From Zhengella mangrovi (GTDB lineage Bacteria; Pseudomonadota; Alphaproteobacteria; Rhizobiales; Rhizobiaceae): a stretch of DNA of 64,000 nt. The DNA lies in contig NZ_PDVP01000002.1 of NCBI RefSeq assembly GCF_002727065.1, positions 186,001-250,000 of the forward strand. The letters run 5' to 3'. How positions within the stretch are numbered: position 1 is the stretch's first letter; the number at the start of each line of letters is the position of its first letter. Shown here piece after piece: positions 43,125-52,599 of the stretch. Both the position numbers and the translations under genes were made by a program. The notes under the pieces were generated by a model. The model did not search any database. It was not told the origin of the DNA and saw only the letters and a list, made by a program, of their open reading frames with translations.

Positions 43125-44468
43125 TCAGGCCTGCCGCGTCTCGATGGCCGTGCGGGCCGCGCGTTGCGCCGTCTCGTCAAAGGGAAATGACCACATCAGC
43201 GCGATGGCGACCAGTTTCAGGGCGACCGGCACCCAGGCATAGAGCACGGCCAGGGCGAGCATCGCACCGGGCGCATTGCCGGCGCCAGCCTGCGGATCGA
43301 ACCCGGCAAGCGCGAGAAGCGGAAAGGCGATGCCGACACCGGCGGCCAGCGACAGCTTGGTGGCAAGGCTCCATGCCGCGAAATAGATCCCGGACCTCTG
43401 CTCGCCGGAAACCGCCGTATCGGCGTCGATCACGTCGGCCTGGATGGACGGCGGCAGCGAGAGGTCGAAACCGAGCACGAAGCCCGTCAGGACGCAGACC
43501 GCCGCGAAGGCCGCGACATCCCCCGCCCCGATCAGCGGCACGGCGGAGAAGACGACGCAGGCCAGCAGCATGGCCAGGGACCAGGCCCGGTGCTTGCCGA
43601 TGCGGGCGGCCAGCGCCGTTGCCGCCGGCACACCGCCCAGGCCGCAAAGAAAATAGAGAAACAGCAGTGGGCCGCGCAAATCCGGCTCGCCGAGTCGCGC
43701 CGAGACGAAATAGAGAAAGAGCGTCGCGGGGATGCCATTGGCCAGCCCGTTGGCGAAATAGGCCGCGATGAGGCGCAGGAACGGCCGGTTCCCGGCCATG
43801 GCCCGCAGGCTTGCCTTCAACGTCAGGCGGGTGACGGAGTGGTTTCGCGGTTCGGGGACCGCCAGCACTGCCACGCCACCGAATGCCAGCAGGCCCGCGG
43901 CAACGGCGGCGCCCAGGACAGCGAGACCGGCGCGATCCTGGGCGCCGGCGACCACGAAGGGGATGGCGATGGCCGCCAGCGTGCCGAGCACCGTGAAGGA
44001 TTCGCGCCAGCCGGTGATGCGGCTTCGCTCGCGGTAGTCGCCGGCCAGTTCCGCGCCCCAGGCGGACCAGGCCAGCAGCAGCGCTGAAAATGCCCCGGTC
44101 AGCAATGCCATCCAGAGGGCAAGATATCCAAGCCCTGCATCGGGTGGCGGGGCAAAGAGTTTCCAGGCTGCGAAGGCCGTGACCGGGAGCGACAGGGCGA
44201 CCATGAGCCGGCGGCGGCCGAACCCGCTCTGCAGGCGGTCGCCGATCCAGCCGAAAGCCGGGTCGTTCAGGGCATCGAACAGGCGCACGGCGATCAGCAC
44301 CGCGCCGACGGCCGCCAGCGGCAGACCCAGCGTCTCGCTGTAGAAGGTCGGCACGACCACATAGAGCGGCAATGTCAGCGCGGCGGCGGGCATGGCCGGC
44401 AGGCCGTAGGCGAGCACGGTCGAAAGCGGGAGCCGGGCCTGGGGCATGGGCGGTTTAGGTTCTGACAC
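43125..44468 (-). CDS. GPH-family (MelB-type) sugar:cation symporter-like MFS transporter
   Basis: 447 residues, about 12 membrane segments. Motifs ALNDPAFGWIGDRLQSGFGRRR (GPH cation-site Asp region) and DLSLPPSIQADVIDADTAVSGEQRSGIYFAAW, typical of the MelB/GPH group. Start is a GTG at 44468 with unclear ribosome site; an ATG at MPQARLP seven codons on is the alternative. Converges with the SDR. Substrate unknown. Confidence 0.88.
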   Translation of the reverse strand: MSEPKPPMPQARLPLSTVLAYGLPAMPAAALTLPLYVVVPTFYSETLGLPLAAVGAVLIAVRLFDALNDPAFGWIGDRLQSGFGRRRLMVALSLPVTAFAAWKLFAPPPDAGLGYLALWMALLTGAFSALLLAWSAWGAELAGDYRERSRITGWRESFTVLGTLAAIAIPFVVAGAQDRAGLAVLGAAVAAGLLAFGGVAVLAVPEPRNHSVTRLTLKASLRAMAGNRPFLRLIAAYFANGLANGIPATLFLYFVSARLGEPDLRGPLLFLYFLCGLGGVPAATALAARIGKHRAWSLAMLLACVVFSAVPLIGAGDVAAFAAVCVLTGFVLGFDLSLPPSIQADVIDADTAVSGEQRSGIYFAAWSLATKLSLAAGVGIAFPLLALAGFDPQAGAGNAPGAMLALAVLYAWVPVALKLVAIALMWSFPFDETAQRAARTAIETRQA

Positions 44469-44576
44469 TCCCGAAATACGCTATCGGCACGGAAACGGAT
44501 TTGCCGGATGACGCTGCGGCAGATTGTGCACGCCGGGATGTCGCGCTAAGCATCAGCACCGAAGGGGAGGCAGGCA

Positions 44577-45551
44577 ATGGTGCGCAAGATCATGTGGACA
44601 CTGGTTTTCCTGGTGGTCGTGGCCGCCGTCCTTTACATCGTCGGGCCCAGGACGCCCGTCGACACGACGATCACCATCGACCGCGCGGCGATTGCCGCCG
44701 ACCCCGAGGGCTATGTCGCCCGGGAAGAGGCCAATGTCACGGGGATCACCGAGGGCACGCAGAAGCAGATCATCTGGGCCTTCCCGCGCTCCAAGGCCAA
44801 GACGCCGCTCGCCATCGTCTACGTGCACGGCTATTCCGCCACGCTGCAGGAAACCCGTCCGCTGCCCGACATCGTTGCCCGCGAGCTTGGCGCGAACCTG
44901 TTCTTCACCCGGCTGACCGGACATGGCCAGAACGGCGAGGCACTGGCCCGGGCCACGGTCAACGACTGGCTGAACGACATGGCCGAGGCGCTGGCCGTCG
45001 GCAAGGCGATCGGCGAGAAGGTCGTGGTGATCGCGACGTCGACGGGCGGCTCGCTTGCGACCTGGGCCGCCGGACAACCCGACCTGGCCCGGGAGATGAA
45101 CGCCCTCGTGCTGATCTCGCCAAACTACCGGCTCAAGGCGGCGGGGTCCTTCCTCCTCGACCAGCCGTGGGGGCAGCAGCTTGCCGACCTGATCGTCGGC
45201 CCCGAGCGCAGTTTCGAGCCGGCGAATGCCGAGCATGCGAAATACTGGACGACGCGCTATCCCACCCGCGCCCTTATGCCGATGGCAGCGGCGGTGCGGC
45301 TGGCAGACGGCGTGTTCCCGGAAACGGTGAAGACGCCCGCGCTGTTTCTCTATGCGCCAGGCGACCCGGTCGTCGACGAGGCCGTGACGGCGCAAAAGGC
45401 GGCGAAATGGGGCGGGCCGCACGCGGTCGTGGAGGTGGCGGACAGCCCGAATGCATCCCAGCACGTGATCGCGGGCGATATCCTGTCACCGGAGCGAACC
45501 GAGGGCCTGGCGGAAAAGACAGTTGCCTGGATCCGGAGCCTGGACCTCTGA
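44577..45551 (+). CDS. membrane-anchored alpha/beta hydrolase
   Basis: 324 residues. One N-terminal membrane anchor (IMWTLVFLVVVAAVLYIV), then an alpha/beta-hydrolase fold: oxyanion region VYVHGYSATLQETRP, nucleophile elbow VIATSTGGSLA (Ala replaces the first Gly of GxSxG), Asp in APGDPVVDE and His in ASQHVIAGD. GGGGAGG site before the ATG. Serine hydrolase with lipase/esterase-like fold; substrate unknown. Confidence 0.88.
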   Translation: MVRKIMWTLVFLVVVAAVLYIVGPRTPVDTTITIDRAAIAADPEGYVAREEANVTGITEGTQKQIIWAFPRSKAKTPLAIVYVHGYSATLQETRPLPDIVARELGANLFFTRLTGHGQNGEALARATVNDWLNDMAEALAVGKAIGEKVVVIATSTGGSLATWAAGQPDLAREMNALVLISPNYRLKAAGSFLLDQPWGQQLADLIVGPERSFEPANAEHAKYWTTRYPTRALMPMAAAVRLADGVFPETVKTPALFLYAPGDPVVDEAVTAQKAAKWGGPHAVVEVADSPNASQHVIAGDILSPERTEGLAEKTVAWIRSLDL

Positions 45552-45554
45552 CCG

Positions 45555-46748
45555 TCAGCCCTTTTCCGGCCGCGCATCGCGTGAGAACAGGTAGATCACC
45601 AGACCCGCGCCGAGCATGAGCGCGTAGAACTGCCAGAGTGCGCCGTAGGCGGCTGCCGGCTCGCCCGGCACGGCGGCTGCGGTCACCACCCAGCCGGTCA
45701 GGAACTGCATCAGCCCGACACCGCCGATGGAGAAGAAGTTCATCAGCGTCACGCCGCGCCCAGTCAGGTGATTCGGGAAGAAGGCGCGGGTATGGGCCAT
45801 GAGCAGGCCGTAGCCCATGCCGGCGACGCCGATCACGATGAGCGCGACGGTGACAACGGAGAGCCCGGCCGCGGGGGCAAGCGCCATCCAGGCGACGGCC
45901 GCCAGCGTGATCGCGTTGCCGCCGACCGCGACCCATTTTCGCGTCCCGAAGATCCGGTCCAGCGGACCGTAGAGGAAACTGCCGGCAACCATGGCCAGGG
46001 CCATGGCAAGCGTGACATTGCCGATGGCGATCGCGTCGGCGCCATGCACTTCCGCCAGGTAGGGCCCGGCCCACAGGCCACGAATGCCCGCCGTCGCGGC
46101 ATAGTTGATCGTCACCAGCGGGATGATGGGCCAGAGAACCGGCAGGCGGAGCAGTTCAACGAATCCGCCAAAGCCGGACGACCCTGCGCCATGGTCGAGC
46201 TTCGGCGGATCGCGAAGCACGACCAGCAGCAGGCCGGCGACCAGAAGGGTCACAACGGCCAGTCCGGTCATGACCGGGCGCCATCCGAAGGCTTCGGCCG
46301 CGGCAGCCAGCGGCGTGGCGCCGATGACATTGCCCGCCGATCCGAAAGCCACCATCCAGGAGGCATACATGGCAAAACGGGCCGGCGGGTAGACCCGGGC
46401 GAAGATGAAGTAGGAGGCCATGAGAACCGGCGCGCAGCCGATGCCGATCAGGATCATGGCGATGGTGACCATCCATGGCGCCGTCGCCAGGGCAAACAGG
46501 AAAGCACCGCCGGCACCGGCCAGCCCGAGCATGAGCGCGGCCGTCAGCCGCGGTCCGAACCGGTCGAGCGAAACGCCGACGAAGAACTGCATGAGCGCAA
46601 AGGCAATGAACCAGGCGCCCGAGGCTTCCGAAAGATCGGCCTTGGTCGCACCCAGATCGGCGGCGAGCGCCGGTGTCAGAACCGCCAGGAACGAGCGGTA
46701 GAATTGCGACAGCACATAGGCCAGTGCAAGCGCGGCGATGCCGGCCAT
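45555..46748 (-). CDS. major facilitator superfamily transporter
   Basis: 397 residues, 12 predicted membrane segments. MFS loop motif VSLDRFGPRLTAAL between helices 2 and 3, and LDRIFGTRKWVA in the second half. Start ATG MAGIAALALAYV with GGAGG eight bases upstream. Converges with the hydrolase gene, four bases apart. Substrate unknown; sequence is of the general bacterial MFS_1 type. Confidence 0.9.
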   Translation of the reverse strand: MAGIAALALAYVLSQFYRSFLAVLTPALAADLGATKADLSEASGAWFIAFALMQFFVGVSLDRFGPRLTAALMLGLAGAGGAFLFALATAPWMVTIAMILIGIGCAPVLMASYFIFARVYPPARFAMYASWMVAFGSAGNVIGATPLAAAAEAFGWRPVMTGLAVVTLLVAGLLLVVLRDPPKLDHGAGSSGFGGFVELLRLPVLWPIIPLVTINYAATAGIRGLWAGPYLAEVHGADAIAIGNVTLAMALAMVAGSFLYGPLDRIFGTRKWVAVGGNAITLAAVAWMALAPAAGLSVVTVALIVIGVAGMGYGLLMAHTRAFFPNHLTGRGVTLMNFFSIGGVGLMQFLTGWVVTAAAVPGEPAAAYGALWQFYALMLGAGLVIYLFSRDARPEKG

Positions 46749-46868
46749 GGTGATCCCCTCCTCCTGCTGCGCGGGGTCTCTCCTCCGCCCGCACAGGCGC
46801 CTCAGCTTTGGCACCAAAACAGGAGCCAAGGCAAGTGACCGGCGAACGGATACCCGAACAGGGGCGTT

Positions 46869-48482
46869 CTACCCCGCGACGGCGGCCGGCGCCGGTTCGC
46901 CTTCCCCCTGCCGGGCGGGAACATCCGCCGCCACGACCATGTGAAAATGGATGCGCGAGAGGTGGGCAGCCGTGCGGTGCAGCCAGCGCATCGCATCCAG
47001 CCGCATCGCGATCTCGTGCATGGTGGCGGGGACCGGGGAGGCATGGCTGATGACATCCATGCGGAAGGCTTCCTCCTGGCGGCGGATGAGGGCTTCCATG
47101 CGGGCGTAGCGGGCGGCGCGCGCCGTATCGTCGAGGTCCCCTGTCCCGGAAATCAGGGCCGCGAGCACCCTGCCCAGCCGCCTCAGCCGGCGGTCGTGCG
47201 GCAGGATGGACAGGCGCTCGTCGTTTTCGCAGCGGCGCAGCAGCCGGTGCAGGTGGTCGAGCACGTGCAGCAGGGCGGAAATCCGGTCGCGAACACGCGA
47301 GGGCGACGGGGTCGGCGGAATGCCGGCGACGAAATCGGTCAGTGTCTCGAGCGCCTGCCGGATGCGCTCCAGGTCCTGGTCAGGAACGCGATGCCGCGCC
47401 AGTCCCGTCAACGCGGCACGAACATGGTGCTCCAGTTCGGCCGAGACCGCGCGGGCACAGGCCGTGGCCGCGTCGCAGGCTGCGGGCGCATCGGTCAGGA
47501 GGCGCTTGTCCAGCATGCCGGTCAGGCTGGGCGCGCGATCCGGCACGAGCGCCTCCATGAAGCGCGCGAAGGCGCCGGCAAACGGAAGCACCAGCAGAAC
47601 ACCCAGGACGTTGAAAACGGTATGGAAGGCGACGAGTGCGAACTGCTCGTCGCCGGGCCCGTGGATACGGGGGGCAGCGACCGCCGAGAAGAGGTCGAGC
47701 AGGAAGAATGCCAGGATCCCCGTGCCGAGATTGAAGACCATGTGGGCGACGCCGGTCCGGCGGACGGCCGCCGAGCCGCCCAGCGTTGCCAGCACGGCAT
47801 CGAACGTCGTGCCGACATTCATGCCGATCACCATGGCCGCCGCCTGCGGCAGGGAAATGGTGCCGACCGCGAGGGCCGTCAGCGCCGTGGCGACCCCGGC
47901 CGAGGAGGAATGCGTGACGAGCGTGATGGCCACGCCAAGCGCCACCAGTTCGAGACGGCCGGCAATCGTGCCGGAGGACAGGCTGTCCAGCGTGAAGAGC
48001 CCTTCGAAGCCGGCCATGCCGCGCTGCATGGTGTCGACGCCGATGAAGAGCAGCGAGAAGCCGGCCAGCGCCTCGCCGGCCTGACGCCAGCGGCCAGGCG
48101 CAAACATGGTAGCGACCACGCCGATGACCAGCAGCGGCATGGCGATGAGGCCAAGCTCGAGCTTGAAACCGATGGCGGCGATGATCCAGCCCGTGGCAGT
48201 CGTCCCGATGTTTGCCCCGAGCACGATGCCGAGCGCCTGCGGAAACGTCAGGAACCCGGCGCCAACCAGGCCGACTGCGGTCACCGTCGTCGCGCTGGAC
48301 GACTGGATGATGGCGGTCAGCACAGCACCGGTGGCCGCGCCCGTGGTGGCGTTGGTCGTGAACCGCGCCAGCAGGCGGCGGAGCATGCCGCCGGCGAGGC
48401 CGCGCAATCCGCCGGTCAGCATGCGGATTCCGAGCAGGAAAAGGCCGACGCCGCCAAGGGCGATCAGGACATCGTCAATCAT
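46869..48482 (-). CDS. Na/Pi cotransporter family protein with PhoU-like C-terminus
   Basis: 537 residues. Two inverted repeats of Na/Pi-cotransporter type: AVLTAIIQSSSATTVTAVGLVGAG in the first and THSSSAGVATALTALAV in the second, each with the QSSS/HSSS substrate-site motif. The last 190 residues are soluble and PhoU-like, helical. Likely phosphate export or uptake driven by sodium. Confidence 0.92.
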   Translation of the reverse strand: MIDDVLIALGGVGLFLLGIRMLTGGLRGLAGGMLRRLLARFTTNATTGAATGAVLTAIIQSSSATTVTAVGLVGAGFLTFPQALGIVLGANIGTTATGWIIAAIGFKLELGLIAMPLLVIGVVATMFAPGRWRQAGEALAGFSLLFIGVDTMQRGMAGFEGLFTLDSLSSGTIAGRLELVALGVAITLVTHSSSAGVATALTALAVGTISLPQAAAMVIGMNVGTTFDAVLATLGGSAAVRRTGVAHMVFNLGTGILAFFLLDLFSAVAAPRIHGPGDEQFALVAFHTVFNVLGVLLVLPFAGAFARFMEALVPDRAPSLTGMLDKRLLTDAPAACDAATACARAVSAELEHHVRAALTGLARHRVPDQDLERIRQALETLTDFVAGIPPTPSPSRVRDRISALLHVLDHLHRLLRRCENDERLSILPHDRRLRRLGRVLAALISGTGDLDDTARAARYARMEALIRRQEEAFRMDVISHASPVPATMHEIAMRLDAMRWLHRTAAHLSRIHFHMVVAADVPARQGEGEPAPAAVAG

Positions 48483-48526
48483 CGGGTCAATCTGTCATGG
48501 TCCGCGCTGTTCCGCCACGATCCGGA

Positions 48527-49555
48527 TCAATCCGCCTTTGACGCCGGGAAATTCGCCGCCAGCCAGTCCTTCAGCACGGGGCGCACCTCTTCCCCCGTGA
48601 CGACGCCGAGGTGGGTGATGCCGGGCAGCACGGCATAGGTGCCCGATTTCGTCCGGGCCGAGATGACCGGTTCGAACTGGTCCGCCTTGAATGCCTCGTC
48701 CCTGTCGCCGGCGACGACGAGCAACGGCTTCGTCATGGCCGCGAGGTCCGCCTGGTAATCGTCGCGCGGAGCGAAGCTGACATTCATGCGGTAGGTGTAC
48801 TCGGTGGTCGCCAGCTTGCCGTAGGGTCCGTCCAGGACTGCCTTCGGCATGTCGAACGAGACCACCGGCAGATGGTTGAGGGCCGGAAAGTTGATCCTGT
48901 TGAGCATGACGAGGCCGATGATGCGGCGCGTGGCCGGGCGCGCCCAGCCGCCGGAATTGGGACGCATGGTCGGCGCGTCGTATTTCAGGAAGGGTGCCAT
49001 CAGCACGTAGCCGTCGACCCGGTCGCCATGCTTGCCGCCGGCGAAGCGGACGACGAAGCCGCCGCCGGACGAATGACCGCCGAGGATCACCTTGTGGGCG
49101 TCGCCGGGCTGCTTGATCAAGGTGATCAGGTCCGCCATGTCGTCTTCAAGCTGACCGATGTAGCCGACATCGCCACGCGGCGGCGGGTTGACGCCATGGC
49201 CGCGCATGTCGGGCGCAATGACGGTCGCCAGCCCCTCGCCGGCCAGCCATTTCGCGAGCGGGTGCCATTGCATGGAGTTCCAGCCGGAGCCATGGACGAG
49301 AATGAGGTAGGGCGCGTCCGGATTGACGGAGTCATAGCGCCTGTAGGCCAGGTCGGTCCCGTCGCGGGCCTTGAACAGGGTGACGTCCGGCATGTCCGAA
49401 TAGTCGGCGGTCATCGCGCTCGCGAAATCCAGCGACCCGCCCTCCTCGGTGTCGCTGCCACCGGGCGGCGGAGCCTCGCTGAGCACCAGCGCAACGGCAA
49501 TGGAAAAATAGACGGCAATGGAAATGCCGATCGCGATGGCGATCTTCTGAAACAT
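48527..49555 (-). CDS. membrane-anchored alpha/beta hydrolase (lysophospholipase-like)
   Basis: 342 residues. N-terminal anchor (IAIAIGISIAVYFSIAVALVL), then alpha/beta-hydrolase core: LVHGSGWNSMQWHPLA, nucleophile GGHSSGGGF, Asp in VVAGDRDEAF and His in LPGITHLGV. Start ATG MFQKIAIAI. Lies 14 bases after ilvA on the same strand, so may be co-transcribed, without obvious functional link. Confidence 0.9.
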   Translation of the reverse strand: MFQKIAIAIGISIAVYFSIAVALVLSEAPPPGGSDTEEGGSLDFASAMTADYSDMPDVTLFKARDGTDLAYRRYDSVNPDAPYLILVHGSGWNSMQWHPLAKWLAGEGLATVIAPDMRGHGVNPPPRGDVGYIGQLEDDMADLITLIKQPGDAHKVILGGHSSGGGFVVRFAGGKHGDRVDGYVLMAPFLKYDAPTMRPNSGGWARPATRRIIGLVMLNRINFPALNHLPVVSFDMPKAVLDGPYGKLATTEYTYRMNVSFAPRDDYQADLAAMTKPLLVVAGDRDEAFKADQFEPVISARTKSGTYAVLPGITHLGVVTGEEVRPVLKDWLAANFPASKAD

Positions 49556-49569
49556 GGCGTGCGTCCCGG

Positions 49570-50823
49570 TCAGATAATCAGGTTCGAGAGAATCTCGTTT
49601 TCGGTGATGTCCTGGTAGCCCCACCCCTCCTTGTCGAAACGCTTCGTCAGGCGGGGAAAATTGCGCGGGTTCTTCGTCTCGATGCCGATCACCACCGTGC
49701 CGAAATTCCGCGCCGATTTCTTCAGATACTCGAAGCGGACGATATCGTCCTCGGGTCCGAGCAGTTCGAGGAAATCACGCAGGGCGCCGGGCCGCTGCGG
49801 AAAGCGGAAGATGAAGTATTTCTTCAGTCCCTCGAAGCGCAGCGAGCGCTCCTTGACGTCCGGCAGACGCTCGAAGTCGAAGTTGCCGCCCGAGGTGACG
49901 CAGATCACCGTCTTTCCGCGCAGATCGGCAGGCGGGATGTCTTTCAGCGCATCGACCGACAGCGCGCCGGCCGGCTCCAGCACGATGCCCTCGACATTCA
50001 GCATGTCGAGGATGGTCGAGCACAGGCGGTTTTCCGGGATCAGGCGGACGTCGTCGGCCGGGAAGGCCTTGAGGTGGCGGAACGGCTCGCGTCCGATCTC
50101 GGCGACGGCGGCGCCATCGACGAAATTATCCACGTGATCGAGCTTCACGCGGCGACCGGTTTCCAGGCTCTTCTTCAGGCTCGGCGCGCCTGCCGGTTCG
50201 CACAGGCGGAAACGCGGCGGATGGCCGCCCTCGCCCCAGTAACGCATGACGCCGGAAGCCAGCCCGCCGCCACCGACAGGCAGGATGCACAGGTCGGCGG
50301 CCACACCTTCCGGCAACTGGTCGAGGATCTCCAGCGCCACGGTCGCCTGGCCCTCGATGATGTCGGGATGGTCGAAGGGCGGGACCAGTTCGCCCCCCTC
50401 GGCCTCCGCATAGGCGATCGCCGCCTTGTAGCAGGCATCGAAGATATCGCCGACGAGCCGGATCTCGACATGCCTGCCGCCAAAGGCGCGGGTCTTGTCG
50501 ATCTTCTGCTGCGGGGTCGTGACCGGCATGAAGACCACGCCCTTGCGCCCGAAGTGACGGCAGGTGTAGGCGAAGCCCTGGGCGTGGTTGCCGGCGGATG
50601 CGCAGACGAAAATCCGCTCGCCGCCGCGGGCGACGGACTTGCGCATGAAGTTGTAGGCACCGCGCAGCTTGTAGGAGCGCACGGGCGTCAGGTCCTCGCG
50701 CTTCAGCCAGATCCCGGCATGGTACTTCTGCGACAGGTAGTCGTTTCGCTGCAGCGGGGTCGGCTCGAACATCGCCCTGAGCGCCTTGGCCGCAGCCCTC
50801 ACCTCCTGCACGAAACCGCTCAT
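49570..50823 (-). CDS. ilvA: threonine ammonia-lyase
   Basis: Converts threonine to 2-oxobutanoate in isoleucine synthesis. 417 residues, short form with a single C-terminal ACT-like domain (RFPQRPGALRDFLELLG). PLP Lys in VRSYKLRGAYN; glycine loop PVGGGGLASG. Start ATG MSGFVQEVR with AAGGCGG upstream. Confidence 0.95.
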   Translation of the reverse strand: MSGFVQEVRAAAKALRAMFEPTPLQRNDYLSQKYHAGIWLKREDLTPVRSYKLRGAYNFMRKSVARGGERIFVCASAGNHAQGFAYTCRHFGRKGVVFMPVTTPQQKIDKTRAFGGRHVEIRLVGDIFDACYKAAIAYAEAEGGELVPPFDHPDIIEGQATVALEILDQLPEGVAADLCILPVGGGGLASGVMRYWGEGGHPPRFRLCEPAGAPSLKKSLETGRRVKLDHVDNFVDGAAVAEIGREPFRHLKAFPADDVRLIPENRLCSTILDMLNVEGIVLEPAGALSVDALKDIPPADLRGKTVICVTSGGNFDFERLPDVKERSLRFEGLKKYFIFRFPQRPGALRDFLELLGPEDDIVRFEYLKKSARNFGTVVIGIETKNPRNFPRLTKRFDKEGWGYQDITENEILSNLII

Positions 50824-51012
50824 ATCAATCCGCCTTTCGGGAGACGGCGGCCGGAAAACCGGCAAAACCGCTTGAGAATCGGCGATGCCCGGTGACCGGA
50901 GGCCGCAGTTGCGCTATGCAGGCAGCCAGCGGTCGCGGGCATTTCCATTGACCGCCCTTATGGAGCGAGGACGGCGGCGAAGCAAGGCGCCGCCCAGTGG
51001 CAGGAAGACGGT

Positions 51013-52467
51013 TTGAACGCAGGTACGGTCCGAGCGGCAGTTTTCGTCGCGTCCATCTTTGCGCTGTACATGTCGGTCGCCATGCTGATCCCTGCGGCTG
51101 TGGATCTCTATTTCAACAATTCCGACTGGAAGGTGTTCGCGCTGTCGTCCTTCTTCCTGGCCGGCCTCTCGGCCGCCGCCGCGATGGCGACCCGTGCGCC
51201 GACGCCGACGATCAACACGCGCTTCGGCTTCCTGCTCGTCAACCTGCTGTGGCTCTCCATGGCGGTGGCCGGCGCGTTCCCGTTCTTTGCGTCATCGCTG
51301 GACCTGCGGCTTGCCGACACGGTGTTCGAGACGGTCTCGGCCATCACCGCGACGGGAGCGACGGTGCTGAAGGGGCTCGACGACATGCCGCCCGGCCTGC
51401 TTTTGTGGCGGTCCATCCTGCAGTGGATCGGCGGACTCGGCGTGATCGCGCTCGGTGTCTTCCTGCTGCCCTTCCTGAAGATCGGCGGCGTGTCCTTCTT
51501 CCGCATCGAATCGTCGGATACCGACGACAAGCCGTTCGCGCGGTTTTCCACCTACGCGGTCTCGATCATCTCGATCTATGCGCTGCTCACGCTCGTCTGC
51601 GCGGTCGCCTACGCGTTGGCCGGCATGGAACTCTTCGATGCGGTCAACCATGCCATGACGACCATGGCGACCGGCGGATTCTCCACGCACGATGCCTCCA
51701 TGGGGTTCTACACCTCGCCGGGGGTGATCTGGACGGGCACGATCTTCATGACCATCGGCGGCCTGCCCTTCGCCGTGCTGATCCTGTTTGCGCTGCGTGG
51801 ACGGCGGGATGTCTTCCTCGATCCACAGATCCGCGTCTACCTCGGGCTGATCGTCCTGTTCTCGGTGACGAATGCCATCTGGATCACGGTCACCGACCGC
51901 ATTCCCTTCTTCTTCGCCCTGACGCATTCGACCTTCAACTTCGTGTCGATCATCACGACGACGGGCTATGCCTCGACCGACTACGGCGCCTGGGGGCCGT
52001 ACACGGTGGCGACCATCTTCGTGGCCATGTTCCTGGGCGGCTGTTCCGGATCGACCACCGGCGGCATCAAGGCCTACCGCTTCTACATCCTCTTCCAGGT
52101 GTTCTCGAACGGCCTGAAGCGGCTGGTCTATCCCTCGATCATCCTGCCGGTCAAATACGGCCAGCGGCCGGTGGACGAGCAGACGCAACGGGCGGTCGTG
52201 CTGTTCGTCGCCGCCTTCTTCGTCATCTGGGGAGTCCTGATCGTTCTCCTCTCGGCGACCGGCCTCGACTTCGAGACGGCGGTGACCGGTGCCCTGTCGG
52301 CGATCACCAATGTCGGCCCAGGGCTTGGCAGCGTGATCGGCCCGACCGGCAATTTCGCGCCTCTGTCAGACGTCGCCAAGTACATCATGGCCATCGGCAT
52401 GCTGCTCGGCCGGCTGGAGATCCTGGCGGTGCTGATCCTGTTCACACCGGCCTTCTGGCGGCGCTGA
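51013..52467 (+). CDS. trkH: TrkH family potassium uptake protein
   Basis: Potassium-translocating subunit, 484 residues, four pseudo-repeats. Filter glycines in TATGAT, ATGGFSTHD, TTTGYASTDYG and TNVGPGLGS. TTG start preceded by AGGAAG; no earlier start fits. No trkA is adjacent. Stands alone between ilvA (divergent) and a lipoprotein gene. Confidence 0.94.
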   Translation: MNAGTVRAAVFVASIFALYMSVAMLIPAAVDLYFNNSDWKVFALSSFFLAGLSAAAAMATRAPTPTINTRFGFLLVNLLWLSMAVAGAFPFFASSLDLRLADTVFETVSAITATGATVLKGLDDMPPGLLLWRSILQWIGGLGVIALGVFLLPFLKIGGVSFFRIESSDTDDKPFARFSTYAVSIISIYALLTLVCAVAYALAGMELFDAVNHAMTTMATGGFSTHDASMGFYTSPGVIWTGTIFMTIGGLPFAVLILFALRGRRDVFLDPQIRVYLGLIVLFSVTNAIWITVTDRIPFFFALTHSTFNFVSIITTTGYASTDYGAWGPYTVATIFVAMFLGGCSGSTTGGIKAYRFYILFQVFSNGLKRLVYPSIILPVKYGQRPVDEQTQRAVVLFVAAFFVIWGVLIVLLSATGLDFETAVTGALSAITNVGPGLGSVIGPTGNFAPLSDVAKYIMAIGMLLGRLEILAVLILFTPAFWRR

Positions 52468-52599
52468 CAGGCTGCCGCTGTCTCCGGAATGCAACGCCAT
52501 CGCCTGCACGCACCACGTCTGACGCAGTTGTGATGACTGCCACTTTGCATTGCAGCGGCGATGGCGATAGGTTGCGACAACGTTGCGAGAACCCCGGAC

